From Phenylobacterium sp. (GTDB lineage: Bacteria > Pseudomonadota > Alphaproteobacteria > Caulobacterales > Caulobacteraceae): a stretch of 62,448 nucleotides of DNA. Below the pieces are notes generated by a model. The model did not search any database. It was not told where the DNA came from and saw only the letters and a program-made list of their open reading frames with translations. Of the stretch, positions 1 to 9,625 are shown in pieces. The position numbers and the translations under genes are program-made. The first letter of the stretch is position 1. Every line of letters starts with the position of its first letter. The DNA lies in NCBI GenBank assembly GCA_020401865.1, contig JADCAS010000001.1, positions 90,001-152,448 on the forward strand, given 5' to 3'.

Positions 1-129
1 CGCCGCAAAAGTCTGAAGGAAGAAGGCGACCACCAGCAGTCCGGCCAGCCACAGAGCGCCCGCAGGCGCCGTGATGGCGGGCTCGCGCCCATCGGGGGCT
101 TCCGGCGCTTCGGTCCAGGGGTCGCTCAT
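1..129 (-). CDS. N-terminus of a membrane protein (partial)
   Basis: The gene runs off the left edge; 43 codons are visible from ATG at 129, starting MSDPWTEAPEAPDG. A short polar leader rich in Asp, Glu and Pro is followed from about residue 22 by a hydrophobic segment (ALWLAGLLVVAFFLQTFAA), which looks like the first transmembrane helix. This layout would fit a rhomboid-type intramembrane protease or another small multi-pass protein, but no catalytic motif lies inside the window, so that idea is only a guess. It is divergent from the M16 peptidase gene at 222. Confidence 0.6.
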   Translation of the reverse strand, partial: MSDPWTEAPEAPDGREPAITAPAGALWLAGLLVVAFFLQTFAA

Positions 130-221
130 CGGGGTCTCCAAAGGCCTGCAGCCGCCTTGTCGGCGACATGATCTTCGGGGCAGGGTGGACGGGCGACAAG
201 TCCGGGAGGCTCCGCACCGCC

Positions 222-3107
222 ATGATCCGCTTCCAGAAGCCTGCAGTCCGCCTCCTGCTCATCGTGCTTGCCGGTCTCACCCTCTCAGGCCCCGCTGCGG
301 CGCTGACCCGTAGCGACCCGCCGAGCCGAGCCGAGACTTCCCCTCCCTCCTGGCCACAGGCGAACTCGGATATCGCCGCTGATCCCACGTTTCGATTCGG
401 AGTACTTCCCAACGGCATGCGGTACGCCGTCCGACGACAGGCGGTTCCCCCGGGACAGGCCGCGCTTCGCCTGCACATCTCCGCAGGATCTCTGAATGAG
501 GCCGAAGGCCAGCAAGGCTTCGCCCACTTTGTGGAGCATATGGCCTTCAATGGCTCGACCCGGGTCCCCGAAGGCGAGATGGTCAAGATCCTTGAGCGGC
601 TGGGCCTGGCCTTCGGCGCCGACACCAACGCCTCTACCTCCTTTGAGGAGACGATCTATCGCCTGGACCTGCCGAAGACCGACCGGGAGACCCTCGACAC
701 CAGCCTCATGCTCCTGCGCGAGGTCGCCGGTGAACTGACTTTCTCCCCAGCGGCGGTAGAGCGGGAGCGTGGCGTGATCCTGTCCGAAGAGCGATCCGGC
801 GACGGGCCCGCCCTGAGGGCGGCGCGGGCGGGCTCGGCCTTCCAGTTCGGGGAACAGCTGCCGCCACGGCGATTCCCGATCGGCGAGGTGGAGGTCCTGA
901 AGAGCCTCGACGCCGCCCGCCTGCGCGCCTTCTACCAGGCCTGGTACCGTCCAGAACGGGCGGTCGTTGTCGCGGTAGGCGACTTTGACCCCCAGCAGGT
1001 CGAGGCCCGTATCCGGGAGACCTTTTCCGACTGGAAGGCGGTCGGTCCCGCTGGAATCGCCCCGCCCCTCGGGAAGCTGGCGCGCCGGAGCCCGGAGGCG
1101 AAGGTTTTCGTAGACCCCGGACTGCCCAACGCCCTCGTGGCGACCTGGATCGACGATCCCGAAATGGCGCCCGATACCCTCGCCCGTCGGCGAACCAATC
1201 TCGAGCGTGCGCTGGTGGTGGCCATCCTCAACCGGCGCCTGTCCGACCTGGCGCGGAGCGGACAGCCGCCCTTCCTGGCGGCCGGCGCCTCGCTCGGTGA
1301 GCCCTACCGGATCCAGAAGACCGCCGGGATCTACGCCCTCGCCAGCGGCGGCGACTGGAGGAAGGCCCTGGCCGCCATCCTTGAGGAACAGCGCCGGATC
1401 GAGAGGTTCGGGGTCCGGGAGGACGAGCTCCAGAGGGTGATCACCGACACACGATCGGCCCTGACAGCGGCCCGCACCGGGTCGGGAACCCGGACCCCCT
1501 CGGTCCTCGCCGGGGCCATCGTCGGATCGATTACGACGCGCATCGTGGTGACCAGCCCCGAACAGGACTTCGACTGGTTCGAGCGCGAAGCCAAGACCCT
1601 CAACGCCGCAGGGTTGAACCGGACCGCCGCCACCCTGTTCAGCGGATCCGGGCCCCTTGTCTTCATGACCAGCCCCAAGGCGATCGAGGGCGGCGAGGCG
1701 GTGGTCGTCGCAGCCGCCCGGGAGGCGCTGAAGACCAAGGTCGGGGCCTCCGAGACCCAGGCGCTGGAGGCCTGGCCCTATGAGACCTTCGGCGCCCCCT
1801 CCGGGGTGGCCGAGCGCCGGGACATCGCAGACATCGACGCCGTCTTCCTGCACTACAACAATGGCGTGCGGCTGACCGTGAAGCCAACCAAGTTCAAGAC
1901 CGACCAGATCCTGGTTCGGGTCAACTTCGGCAACGGTCGGCTGGCCCTGGACCCCAGGCGCCCGAACCCGGTATGGGCCAGCGGCGCCATGATGGAGGGC
2001 GGCCTGGGCAAGCTGACGGTCAAGGACATGGAGCGGACCCTGTCCGGCCACATCTATTCCGCAGGCCTCGGAATCCTCGCGGACTCCTATGTGCTCTCAG
2101 GCGGGACGCGGGGCGAGGACCTTGACCTCCAGCTCCAGGTCCTGGCCGCCTACCTGACCGACCCGGGCTGGAGGCCCGAGGCGTTCGGTCGTTATTCCGC
2201 CCTCTCGGCGACGGTCCATGACCAGCTGGCCTCGACGCCGGCGGGCGTGCTCGGCCGGGACCTCGGGGCCCTGCTCCGCGGGGGAGACCGTCGCTGGGCC
2301 TTCCCCGGACGGGAAGAGCTGGCGGCGACCCGGCTCGAGGACCTCAAGGCCGCCCTCTCGCCCTCCCTGGCCTCAGGGCCGGTCGAGGTGGTGATCGTCG
2401 GCGACATCACGGTGGACAAGGCCGTCGATGCGGTGGGCCGGACCTTCGGCGCCCTCCCCGCCCGGCCGGCCCCCACGCCGCCGCCGGCTGAGCAGGTCAA
2501 GGTCAATCTCCCCCAGGGGGGCGGACCTGCGGTCGTGCGGACCCACAAGGGGCGCGCCGACCAGGCGGTCCTCTACACCGCCTGGCCGACGACGGATTTC
2601 CTTGCCGATCCGAAGGGCGCCCGGGCCAACCGGCTCCTGGCCGAGATCCTGAACCTCAGGCTCACGGACGAACTGCGGGAAAAACAGGGCGCCACCTACT
2701 CTCCCAGCGCGGACTCCACCCAGAGCTGGCTCCTGCCCGGATATGGCTACATTTCCACTGTCGTCGAAATCCCGCCCGACAAGATCGACGCCGTGACCCG
2801 GGATATCCAGCGCATCGCCGCAGACCTTGCGTCCGCGCCCCCGACCGCGGACGAGATGACCCGGGCGCGCAAGCCGGTCCTGGAAGGGATCCAGCAGGCG
2901 CGAGAGACCAATGGGTACTGGCTGAGCACCCTGTCCGGCATGCAGGCCGATCCCCGCCAGCTGGACGCTTACCGCAGCTCGGTCCCCACCCTGGAGCGGC
3001 TCTCTCCAGAGGACATCCACGCCGCCGCGCACCGGTGGCTGAGCCCGGATCGACTCTGGAGGCTGGAGGTGAGGCCGGAGCCGGAGGAGGCTCGGGCCAC
3101 TCCCTGA
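222..3107 (+). CDS. M16 family zinc metallopeptidase, secreted
   Basis: This is a two-lobed pitrilysin/insulinase-like peptidase of about 961 residues. The frame is open from 168, but ATG at 222 gives a clean signal peptide ([19 protein letters not shown], ending near GPAAA) and is preferred. The inverted zinc motif HFVEH lies near residues 102-106 in [13 protein letters not shown], and a downstream Glu-rich helix (about [14 protein letters not shown]) supplies the usual third ligand region. A second, inactive M16 lobe occupies the C-terminal half, beginning near the stretch [19 protein letters not shown]. The length fits periplasmic bacterial M16 proteins. The protein probably degrades peptides in the periplasm. 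It stops directly against the convergent GMC gene. Confidence 0.9.
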   Translation: MIRFQKPAVRLLLIVLAGLTLSGPAAALTRSDPPSRAETSPPSWPQANSDIAADPTFRFGVLPNGMRYAVRRQAVPPGQAALRLHISAGSLNEAEGQQGFAHFVEHMAFNGSTRVPEGEMVKILERLGLAFGADTNASTSFEETIYRLDLPKTDRETLDTSLMLLREVAGELTFSPAAVERERGVILSEERSGDGPALRAARAGSAFQFGEQLPPRRFPIGEVEVLKSLDAARLRAFYQAWYRPERAVVVAVGDFDPQQVEARIRETFSDWKAVGPAGIAPPLGKLARRSPEAKVFVDPGLPNALVATWIDDPEMAPDTLARRRTNLERALVVAILNRRLSDLARSGQPPFLAAGASLGEPYRIQKTAGIYALASGGDWRKALAAILEEQRRIERFGVREDELQRVITDTRSALTAARTGSGTRTPSVLAGAIVGSITTRIVVTSPEQDFDWFEREAKTLNAAGLNRTAATLFSGSGPLVFMTSPKAIEGGEAVVVAAAREALKTKVGASETQALEAWPYETFGAPSGVAERRDIADIDAVFLHYNNGVRLTVKPTKFKTDQILVRVNFGNGRLALDPRRPNPVWASGAMMEGGLGKLTVKDMERTLSGHIYSAGLGILADSYVLSGGTRGEDLDLQLQVLAAYLTDPGWRPEAFGRYSALSATVHDQLASTPAGVLGRDLGALLRGGDRRWAFPGREELAATRLEDLKAALSPSLASGPVEVVIVGDITVDKAVDAVGRTFGALPARPAPTPPPAEQVKVNLPQGGGPAVVRTHKGRADQAVLYTAWPTTDFLADPKGARANRLLAEILNLRLTDELREKQGATYSPSADSTQSWLLPGYGYISTVVEIPPDKIDAVTRDIQRIAADLASAPPTADEMTRARKPVLEGIQQARETNGYWLSTLSGMQADPRQLDAYRSSVPTLERLSPEDIHAAAHRWLSPDRLWRLEVRPEPEEARATP

Positions 3108-4745
3108 TCAGGCCGCGATCTCGGCGTCATCCGGCGCCGGGGCCGGAAGGCCGCGGATCATGTCGGCGGCCTTCTCGGCGATCATGATGGTCGGGGCGTT
3201 GGTGTTACCGCCCACCAGGGTCGGCATGACCGAGGCGTCGATGACCCTCAGGCCCTTGAGGCCACGCACACGCAGCTGGGCGTCGACCACCGCCATCGGG
3301 TCGCCGTCGGCGCCCATGCGGCAGGTGCCGACCGGATGATAGATGGTCTCAGCCGCCGAGCGGATCCATGCGTCGATGGCCTCGTCGCTCTCGACGTTCT
3401 CGCCCGGGAAGAGCTCCTCGGAGCGGTAAGGGTCGAGGGCCGGCTGCCGGGCCACCTCGCGCATCATGCGGACGCCCTCCCTGAGGGCGCGTCGGTCCTC
3501 CTCCGCCGAGAGATAGTTGGCGAAGATGGCGGGATCATCGAAGGGATCCGCCGAACGCAGACCCACCCGGCCCCGGCTCTCGGGCCGTAGCTGGCAGACG
3601 TGGAAGGTGAAGCCGTCGCGGTTCACCACCGTCTTGCCGTGGTTCTGCATGACCGCGAGCACGCAGTGCACCTGAAGGTCCGGACGGTCGAGGTCCGGAC
3701 GCGACTTCAGGAAGGCGCCGGACTCCAGAAACTGCCGGCGGCCTATGCCTTTCTTGAAGAGCAGGTAGTTGATCCCGACCAGCAGGGTCTTCAGGCCCTT
3801 GCGCTGGGAATAGATGGTGATCGGCTGGGGACAGGCCCAGGACAGGGTGACGTCCAGGTGATCCTGCAGGTTCTGGCCGACGCCGGGCAGGGCGTGGACC
3901 GTCTCGATCCCGGCTGCGGTCAGGGCGGCGGGATCGCCGATCCCGGACAGCTGGAGGATTTGGGGCGACTGCACGGCGCCGGCGCAGAGCAGGACCTCCC
4001 GTATCGCCTTCGCCTGGGTGCGGACCCGGGTCTTCTCGTCGGCATACTCGACGCCGGTCGCCACGCCGTCCTCGACCAGGATCCGGGTCGTCCGCGCGCC
4101 GGTCACGCAGGTGAGGTTCGGGCGGGACAGGGCGGGATGGAGGTAGCCGCGGGAGGCGCTCCACCGTTCGCCGTCATGAACAGTCATCTGATAGGGGCCC
4201 CAGCCCTCCTGCTGGCGGCCGTTGAAATCCCGGGTCAGGGGATGGCCGGCCTGCGCGCCGGCCTGGATGGCCGCAGCGTAGATCGGGTTGGGGTCTGAGG
4301 CCTTGGACACCTTCAGGGGACCGTCTGCGCCATGCCAGTCGTCGGCGCCGCCCTCGAAGGCCTCTGACTTCTTGAAATAGGGCAGGATGTCCCGGTAGGC
4401 CCAGCCCTCAAGACCCATCTGGCGCCATTGGTCGTAGTCCCGGGCGTGCCCTCGGATGTAGATCATGCCGTTGATGGAGGACGACCCGCCCCAGCCCTTG
4501 CCGCGCGGCCACCAGAGCCGGCGGCCGTCCAGGTGGGGCTCAGGCTCGGTCCAGAAGCCCCAGTTGTAGTCACCCTTGTCACCGATCAGGCCGCCCACGC
4601 CGGCCGGCATGCGGACCATCAGAGAGTTATCCTTGCCGCCGGCCTCCAGCAGCAGAACGCGAACCGAGGGGTCCTCGGTCAGACGGGCGGCCATGACACA
4701 GCCGGCGGAGCCAGCTCCGATGATGATATAGTCGTAGGCGTCCAT
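3108..4745 (-). CDS. GMC family FAD oxidoreductase (choline/alcohol dehydrogenase-like)
   Basis: This 545-residue protein opens with the FAD-binding dinucleotide fold [17 protein letters not shown] and an acidic LLLEAGG strand end. It carries the GMC signature region [17 protein letters not shown] and the C-terminal His-containing HPVGTCRMG followed by [17 protein letters not shown]. These are the hallmarks of BetA/AlkJ-type flavoenzymes that oxidise alcohols. The substrate cannot be read from sequence. An enoyl-CoA hydratase lies upstream on the same strand, about 75 bases away, which suggests a catabolic pair. The start at 4745 ([12 protein letters not shown]) puts the Rossmann fold at the N-terminus as usual. 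Confidence 0.93.
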   Translation of the reverse strand: MDAYDYIIIGAGSAGCVMAARLTEDPSVRVLLLEAGGKDNSLMVRMPAGVGGLIGDKGDYNWGFWTEPEPHLDGRRLWWPRGKGWGGSSSINGMIYIRGHARDYDQWRQMGLEGWAYRDILPYFKKSEAFEGGADDWHGADGPLKVSKASDPNPIYAAAIQAGAQAGHPLTRDFNGRQQEGWGPYQMTVHDGERWSASRGYLHPALSRPNLTCVTGARTTRILVEDGVATGVEYADEKTRVRTQAKAIREVLLCAGAVQSPQILQLSGIGDPAALTAAGIETVHALPGVGQNLQDHLDVTLSWACPQPITIYSQRKGLKTLLVGINYLLFKKGIGRRQFLESGAFLKSRPDLDRPDLQVHCVLAVMQNHGKTVVNRDGFTFHVCQLRPESRGRVGLRSADPFDDPAIFANYLSAEEDRRALREGVRMMREVARQPALDPYRSEELFPGENVESDEAIDAWIRSAAETIYHPVGTCRMGADGDPMAVVDAQLRVRGLKGLRVIDASVMPTLVGGNTNAPTIMIAEKAADMIRGLPAPAPDDAEIAA

Positions 4746-4820
4746 GGGCGGACCTCTCAGCGAAGGGGCGTCAGTTGCGCCCTTCTGACGATCTTGCCCG
4801 CCCCCGGCAAGAGCCCCGCT

Positions 4821-5603
4821 TCAGCGTCCCTTCCAGTTCGGCGCCCGCTTCTGCGAGAAGGCCATCGGCCCCTCCACGAAATCCTCGGAGGTAAAGAGGG
4901 CCGAGACCGCCGGATAGCGGTTCTGGCCGCGGATCGCCGCCTCGAGGGTGGGTTCGTCGAGGCCCTTGAAAACCGCTTCCTTGGAGGCCCGGATCGACAT
5001 GGGGGACAGTTCGGCGATCTGCGCGGCCCAGCGGCGGGCGGCGGCCATCAGTTCGCCGGCGGGGACGACTTCATTGACGAAACCCAGGGCCTCGCCTTCT
5101 GCGGCCGAGACCCGTCGGCCGGTCAGGATCATGCCCATGGCGCGCTTGACGCCGATCGCCCGGGGCAGCCGGTGAAGGCCGCCGGCCAGGGCGGCAAGTC
5201 CGACCCTGGGCTCGGGAAGGGCAAAGACCGCCGCCTCCGAGGCGACGATGATGTCGCACGCAAGGGCGATCTCGAAGCCGCCGCCCATGGCCACGCCGTT
5301 CACGGCGGCGATGAGGGGCTTGTTCAGGTTGAAGCGGGAGGTCAGGCCGGCGAAGCCTGTCGGCGGGGTGCGCATCTCTCCGCCCGTCGCCTGGTGCTTG
5401 AGGTCGTTACCGGCCGAGAAGGCGCGGTCGCCCGCCCCCGTGATGATCCCGACCCACTGGTCCGGGTCCGCCGCGAAGGCGTCAAGGACCTCATGCATCT
5501 CGAAGTGAGCGGGCGAATGCAGGGCGTTCATCACGTCCGGGCGGTTCAGCGTGATGATGGTGACGTGACCCTCGCGGTCGACGCGGATGTGTTCGTAGGC
5601 CAT
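4821..5603 (-). CDS. Enoyl-CoA hydratase/isomerase (crotonase) family protein
   Basis: The protein has about 260 residues. ATG at 5603 (MAYEHIRVDREGHV) is chosen over the upstream in-frame start at 5660 because crotonases begin just before this strand. The oxyanion-hole segment AFSAGNDLKH and the second one, GVAMGGGFEIALACDI, are present. Both catalytic glutamates are retained: Glu in GGGFEIA and Glu in FALPEPRVGL. Hydration of a trans-2-enoyl-CoA is therefore plausible. It sits upstream of the GMC oxidoreductase on the same strand and downstream of a gamma carbonic anhydrase gene, so it may be part of a small acyl-CoA catabolic transcription unit. Confidence 0.9.
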   Translation of the reverse strand: MAYEHIRVDREGHVTIITLNRPDVMNALHSPAHFEMHEVLDAFAADPDQWVGIITGAGDRAFSAGNDLKHQATGGEMRTPPTGFAGLTSRFNLNKPLIAAVNGVAMGGGFEIALACDIIVASEAAVFALPEPRVGLAALAGGLHRLPRAIGVKRAMGMILTGRRVSAAEGEALGFVNEVVPAGELMAAARRWAAQIAELSPMSIRASKEAVFKGLDEPTLEAAIRGQNRYPAVSALFTSEDFVEGPMAFSQKRAPNWKGR

Positions 5604-5656
5604 GGCCCTGCTCCCTGGTGTTTCTCGGTCCAGAAAGCGGGCTGCAAGCCCTCCGG

Positions 5657-6187
5657 TCAACCCTTGTGGCGCAGGCCGGCGCGGTAGCGCTTCCAGTTCT
5701 CGACATAGTGTCGGGCGCCGAGGGCGACAGACTGGGCCTGGGCGTCCGAGAGTTCCCGGACCACCTTGCCCGGCGCGCCCATGACCAGGGAGTTGTCGGG
5801 GATTTCCTTGCCCTCGGTGATCAGGCAGTTGGCGCCGATCAGGCAGTTTCTCCCGATCCGGGCGCCATTCAGGATGATGGAGCCGATCCCCACCAGGGTG
5901 TTATCGCCGATGGTGCAGCCGTGAAGCATGACCATGTGCCCGACGGTAACGTTCGCCCCCAGGGTCAGGGGCGATCCGGTGTCGGTGTGCAGGACCGATC
6001 CGTCCTGGACGTTGGAGTTCTCCCCGATGACGATGGGGTCGTTGTCGCCCCGCAGGGTCGCCCCCCACCAGACCGAGGCGTTGCGCTTCAGGATCACGCG
6101 CCCGATCACCGCAGCGTTGGGCGCAATCCAGTACTCGTCATCCTCAGGCAGCTCCGGCGTCGCATCGCCCAGTTGATAGACTGACAT
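5657..6187 (-). CDS. Gamma carbonic anhydrase family hexapeptide-repeat protein
   Basis: This 176-residue left-handed beta-helix protein carries repeated hexapeptide turns (for example [16 protein letters not shown] and [17 protein letters not shown]). The three metal-ligand histidines of the gamma-CA/YrdA/PaaY family are in place: HTDTGSPL, then GHMVMLHGC. The start [13 protein letters not shown] at 6187 is preferred over the longer in-frame start at 6319, which adds a basic tail with no family counterpart. Members are zinc or iron proteins; many lack measured CO2 hydration, and PaaY-type members act as thioesterases. The neighbouring enoyl-CoA hydratase makes a link to CoA metabolism reasonable but unproven. 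Confidence 0.9.
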   Translation of the reverse strand: MSVYQLGDATPELPEDDEYWIAPNAAVIGRVILKRNASVWWGATLRGDNDPIVIGENSNVQDGSVLHTDTGSPLTLGANVTVGHMVMLHGCTIGDNTLVGIGSIILNGARIGRNCLIGANCLITEGKEIPDNSLVMGAPGKVVRELSDAQAQSVALGARHYVENWKRYRAGLRHKG

Positions 6188-6478
6188 GGCGTCTCCCGTG
6201 ACCTTTTGGTGAACGACGCGTTCACGCTTCCGCAACCGTGCTGCTAGCATTCTAGAGGGGCGATTCGGGGCTGCGAAGTCCTTCCGAAGAGCACCTGTCC
6301 CGCAGCCGGGAGAGTTCATGGCGTCGACGTCTACAGGGCGGCCTCAGCCGCCGGTCAGGAACGGGAAGTGCGGCCCGCCGGGCGCCTTCCGACGCCGCGC
6401 CGTCCTTTGCCAATTTCGTTTCCCTGGGGGCGATCCATACCGGATGCGCCCCTTTTTCATGCCCAGTCGGAGGCCCTC

Positions 6479-7246
6479 ATGACCAAGCGAGCCCTGAAGC
6501 GTCAGCTGCGCGAAGGCGCCCTGGATCTTTCCGAGTTCGAGGGAGATCCCAGGATTCGCCGGCTGCCGGTCGAGCGAGCCTGGTCTCCCCTGCCGCGCCG
6601 GGTCGACGACGAACGCGACCAGGCCTTCGTCAAGACGGTGCGGCCCATGTCCGAGGGGCAGAAGGCGATGATGGAGGCCGTGGACACCCACAACCTGGTC
6701 CTCGCCCTCGGCCCGGCCGGGACGGGAAAGACCTACCTGGCCATCGCCAAGGCCGTTGAAGCCCTCGAAGCCGGCAAGGTCGGGCGGATCGTGCTCTCCC
6801 GCCCCGCCGTGGAGGCCGGAGAGTCCATTGGCTTCCTGCCGGGCGAGATGGAGGACAAGCTCGCCCCCTACCTTCGCCCGCTCTATGACGCCCTCTCGGA
6901 CCGGCTGTCGATGAAGCGCGTACGGGCCATGATGGCCGAGGGAATCATCGAGATCGCCCCGGTCGGCTTCATGCGGGGACGGACCCTCAACAACGCCTTC
7001 GTCGTCATCGACGAGGCGCAGAACTGCACTTACGTCCAGCTCAAGATGCTGCTGACCCGCCTCGGGTGGCACTCCACTATGGTGGTCACGGGTGACCCGG
7101 CCCAGTCGGATCTCCTGCCCGAGCTCTCGGGTCTCGCGCCCGTCGCGCAGCGGCTGGAGGCGGTGGGAAACATCGCTGTGGTTCGTCTGGCCGAGCGGGA
7201 CATCGTCCGCCATCCCCTGGTGGCCGAGATGCTCGGCGTCCTGTGA
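6479..7246 (+). CDS. PhoH family ATPase
   Basis: A 255-residue cytosolic P-loop protein. The PhoH core has Walker A in LGPAGTGKTYLAIAKA, the conserved VLSRPAVEAGESIGFLPG stretch, and Walker B in FVVIDEAQNCTYVQLKMLLTR, followed by the sensor TGDPAQSDL. ATG at 6479 (MTKRALKRQLREGAL) is chosen because the longer frame from 6368 adds arginine/proline-rich sequence outside the family. In alphaproteobacteria PhoH/YbeZ-type proteins often sit with ybeY; no ybeY follows here, so this is the stand-alone form. The family is proposed to act in RNA metabolism as an ATPase or helicase. Confidence 0.93.
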   Translation: MTKRALKRQLREGALDLSEFEGDPRIRRLPVERAWSPLPRRVDDERDQAFVKTVRPMSEGQKAMMEAVDTHNLVLALGPAGTGKTYLAIAKAVEALEAGKVGRIVLSRPAVEAGESIGFLPGEMEDKLAPYLRPLYDALSDRLSMKRVRAMMAEGIIEIAPVGFMRGRTLNNAFVVIDEAQNCTYVQLKMLLTRLGWHSTMVVTGDPAQSDLLPELSGLAPVAQRLEAVGNIAVVRLAERDIVRHPLVAEMLGVL

Positions 7247-7269
7247 CCGGACGCCGGGCCCGGCCCGGA

Positions 7270-7476
7270 TCAGGGAAGATCTTCGGAGAGGATGGCCATC
7301 TCGAACATGAAGGAGCCGGCCTCGTCCTCATCCTCAAAGACGACGCCGATGAACTCCTCACCGACATAGACCTCGGCGGAGTCCTTCTGCCGCGGACGCG
7401 GCACGACATTGATCCGCGCGTTGGCGAAGGTGCCGCGAAGGTGACCTTCGATCTTGCGGAGAGTGCGTTCGTCCAA
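7270..7476 (-). CDS. DUF3126 family protein
   Basis: A complete 68-residue acidic protein, starting MDERTLRKIEGHLRGTF and ending FMFEMAILSEDLP. The block INVVPRPRQKDSAEVYVGEE followed by FIGVVFEDEDEAGSF is typical of the small alphaproteobacterial DUF3126 family. The function is unknown. It lies between convergent phoH and the upstream cysE on the same strand, about 60 bases from cysE, and may be cotranscribed with it. Confidence 0.88.
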   Translation of the reverse strand: MDERTLRKIEGHLRGTFANARINVVPRPRQKDSAEVYVGEEFIGVVFEDEDEAGSFMFEMAILSEDLP

Positions 7477-7538
7477 GGGTCTGCTCCGTCGATGTGCTGG
7501 CGTCCCGGGATCGGCGACCCCGGCGGCTGATCCGAAGA

Positions 7539-8369
7539 TCAGATGACGTAGTCGTAGACCACATCCGCAAGGGTGTGGTCCATGCTGCGCGCCGGTTCAT
7601 CCCCGGTCGGGCAGTTCACGAGCCTCGCCGGCACGCCGGCGGCGGTGCAGTGCGCCGGCACCGGCTTCAGGACGACGGAGCCGGAGGCGATCTTCGCATA
7701 GTCGCCGATCTGGATGTTCCCCAGCACCTTGGCGCCGGCGCCCAGCAGGACGCCGCGGCCGATCTTGGGGTGCCGGTCGCCGCGTTCGGCGCCCGTGCCG
7801 CCCAGGGTGACTCCCTGCAGGAGGGAGACGTCGTCCCCGATCACCGCCGTCTCGCCGATGACGATCCCCGTGCCGTGGTCAATGAAGACCCCGGACCCGA
7901 TCCTCGTGGCCGGGTGGATGTCGACCTGGAAGATCTCGCTCATCCGGCTCTGGAGGTAGAAGGCCATGGTCTCGCGGCCCTGGCCCCATAGCCAGTGGGC
8001 GATGCGCTGGGTCTGGAGGGCCTGGAAGCCCTTGAAGAAGAGAAAGGGTTGGACGTAGCCCTTGCAGGCCGGGTCACGCTCGTACACCGCCTTGAGGTCC
8101 GCCTCGGCGGTCACGACGAGTTCCGGCGAAGTGCGGTAGGCCTGGATCGCCAGCTCGCGAAGGCTCATGGCCCTCAGTTCCTGGTCGCCCAACTTGTGCG
8201 CCAGCTGGTAGGACAGGGCGTCGCCCAGGTTGTCGTTGCTCAGAATGACGGCGTTGACCAGCGAGGCCAGGGCGGGCTCGGTCCTGGCGGTGTGCTCAGC
8301 CTCGTTCCGCAGGGCGGCCCAGACGGGCGGCGCGGCGCGCGGATCGATCACCTCAAGTGTCTTGGTCAT
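7539..8369 (-). CDS. cysE: Serine O-acetyltransferase
   Basis: A 276-residue enzyme that acetylates L-serine with acetyl-CoA, the committed step of cysteine synthesis. The N-terminal SATase helical domain includes AVILSNDNLGDALSYQLAHK. The C-terminal left-handed beta-helix carries the active-site segment DIHPATRIGSGVFIDHGTG and the serine-binding turns GVTLGGTGAERGDRHPKIG. The start at 8369 (MTKTLEVIDPRAAPP) is favoured over 8405, which adds a basic non-family leader. It lies in the same neighbourhood as cysD and cysNC (9.6-12.4 kb), so this stretch holds several sulfur-assimilation genes, although they are not one operon. Confidence 0.95.
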   Translation of the reverse strand: MTKTLEVIDPRAAPPVWAALRNEAEHTARTEPALASLVNAVILSNDNLGDALSYQLAHKLGDQELRAMSLRELAIQAYRTSPELVVTAEADLKAVYERDPACKGYVQPFLFFKGFQALQTQRIAHWLWGQGRETMAFYLQSRMSEIFQVDIHPATRIGSGVFIDHGTGIVIGETAVIGDDVSLLQGVTLGGTGAERGDRHPKIGRGVLLGAGAKVLGNIQIGDYAKIASGSVVLKPVPAHCTAAGVPARLVNCPTGDEPARSMDHTLADVVYDYVI

Positions 8370-8485
8370 CCGGTTACTCCCCCGCCGACGAGTACAGCCT
8401 ATCATAGGGCGGCATCTCTGCGAATCCCCTGCTTGCGCCGCCTCTCCCGGCGTCTATGTGAGACCCAAGTTCAGAAAGGCTAGAC

Positions 8486-9109
8486 ATGACGCGCAGGTCC
8501 AGGACCGCCCTTCCCCCCGCTCCGTCCTTCGGCGAACCGGTCGCGCAGGCGGCGGCGCCCGAGGTGCTGGACTTCCTCTCCCGGCGGCGATCGGCCTCCG
8601 CCCTGACCCTTGGCGGTCCGGGGCCCTCGCCCGCAGAAATCGAGACCCTCATTCGACTGGCGTCCCGGGTCCCGGACCATGGGAAGCTTGCCCCCTGGAG
8701 GTTTGTCGTGCTGGCGGGAAATGGCAAGGCCGCCTTCGCCGACCGGCTGGAGGCCGTTGCACGCTCGCGAGGTGATGACCGGGCCGTAGCCAAGCTGGGC
8801 AAGCTGCGGACACCGCCTGCCTGCATCGCCGTGATCTCCCGCCCGCGCGAGGCGGAGATCCGGGAATGGGAACAGATCCTGTCAGCGGGTGCGGTCTGCA
8901 CCACCCTTCTCTACGCCGCCACCGCCATGGGGTACGGCGCCAACTGGATCACCGACTGGTACGCCTACGACGCCGAGGCCTGCGCCATACTCGGCCTGTC
9001 CGGAGCGGAAAAGGTGGCGGGGTTCATCCTGATCGGAGAGCCGGGCGAGCCGCCCCGCGAGCGCGAACGACCGTCCCCCGAGAGTCTGACCATAATCTGG
9101 AGGGGTTGA
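8486..9109 (+). CDS. Nitroreductase family protein (YdjA-like)
   Basis: A 207-residue FMN-binding fold protein. The N-terminal RRRSASALTLGGPGP segment and ASRVPDHGKLAPWRFVVLAG correspond to the flavin-phosphate and isoalloxazine contacts of small YdjA/TdsD-like nitroreductases. The later CTTLLYAATAMGYGANWITDW and AGFILIGEPGEPPRERERP complete the family pattern. It presumably uses NAD(P)H to reduce an unidentified nitro or quinone-type substrate in the cytosol. It is divergent from cysE and convergent with queF, whose stop is 9 bases away. Confidence 0.88.
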   Translation: MTRRSRTALPPAPSFGEPVAQAAAPEVLDFLSRRRSASALTLGGPGPSPAEIETLIRLASRVPDHGKLAPWRFVVLAGNGKAAFADRLEAVARSRGDDRAVAKLGKLRTPPACIAVISRPREAEIREWEQILSAGAVCTTLLYAATAMGYGANWITDWYAYDAEACAILGLSGAEKVAGFILIGEPGEPPRERERPSPESLTIIWRG

Positions 9110-9118
9110 CCCAAGGCG

Positions 9119-9574
9119 TCAGCCCCGGCCGCGATAGGGCGCCACGCCCTGGTCGGGCAGCCAGAGGCCCTCCGGCGGCGCCCCGGTCTGCCAGAAGACG
9201 TCGATCGGGATCCCGCCGCGAGGGTACCAGTAGCCGCCGATCCGCAGCCAGAGCGGGTCTGCAACCTCCACCAGGCGGCGCCCGATGGTCAAGGTGCAGT
9301 CCTCATGAAAAGCGCCGTGATTCCTGAAAGATGCCAGGAATAACTTCAGGGACTTCGACTCCACCAGCCAGTCGCCAGGAGCATAGTCGATCACCAGAGT
9401 GGCGAAATCAGGCTGGCCGGTCACCGGACACAGGGAGGTGAACTCCGGCGCCGTGAACCGGGCCAGGTAGGTCTGTCCCTTCTGAGGGTTCGGGACGCGC
9501 TCAAGGACGGCGGCCTCAGGGGTGTCAAACCCCGCCACCACCCGTCCGAGTTGGGTGACCTCGATCTCGCTCAT
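9119..9574 (-). CDS. queF: NADPH-dependent preQ0 reductase
   Basis: A 151-residue single-domain (unimodular) QueF that reduces 7-cyano-7-deazaguanine to preQ1 in queuosine synthesis. The nucleophilic cysteine lies in [16 protein letters not shown], the QueF motif in [21 protein letters not shown] covers the NADPH/substrate region, and Asp/Glu contacts follow in FHEDC. The length matches the short QueF subfamily. No preQ1 riboswitch-like aptamer was recognisable between its start and the divergent upstream sequence. It stands alone; no queCDE genes are in the window. Confidence 0.95.
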   Translation of the reverse strand: MSEIEVTQLGRVVAGFDTPEAAVLERVPNPQKGQTYLARFTAPEFTSLCPVTGQPDFATLVIDYAPGDWLVESKSLKLFLASFRNHGAFHEDCTLTIGRRLVEVADPLWLRIGGYWYPRGGIPIDVFWQTGAPPEGLWLPDQGVAPYRGRG

Positions 9575-9625
9575 GGACGCCGATTACTCCCCGGGTTCCG
9601 CCGCTGCAAGCACAGGGCGCGCCCT

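Noticed and set aside
9575..9625. preQ1 riboswitch in front of queF
   Set aside because: No aptamer-like hairpin and A-rich tail could be found.
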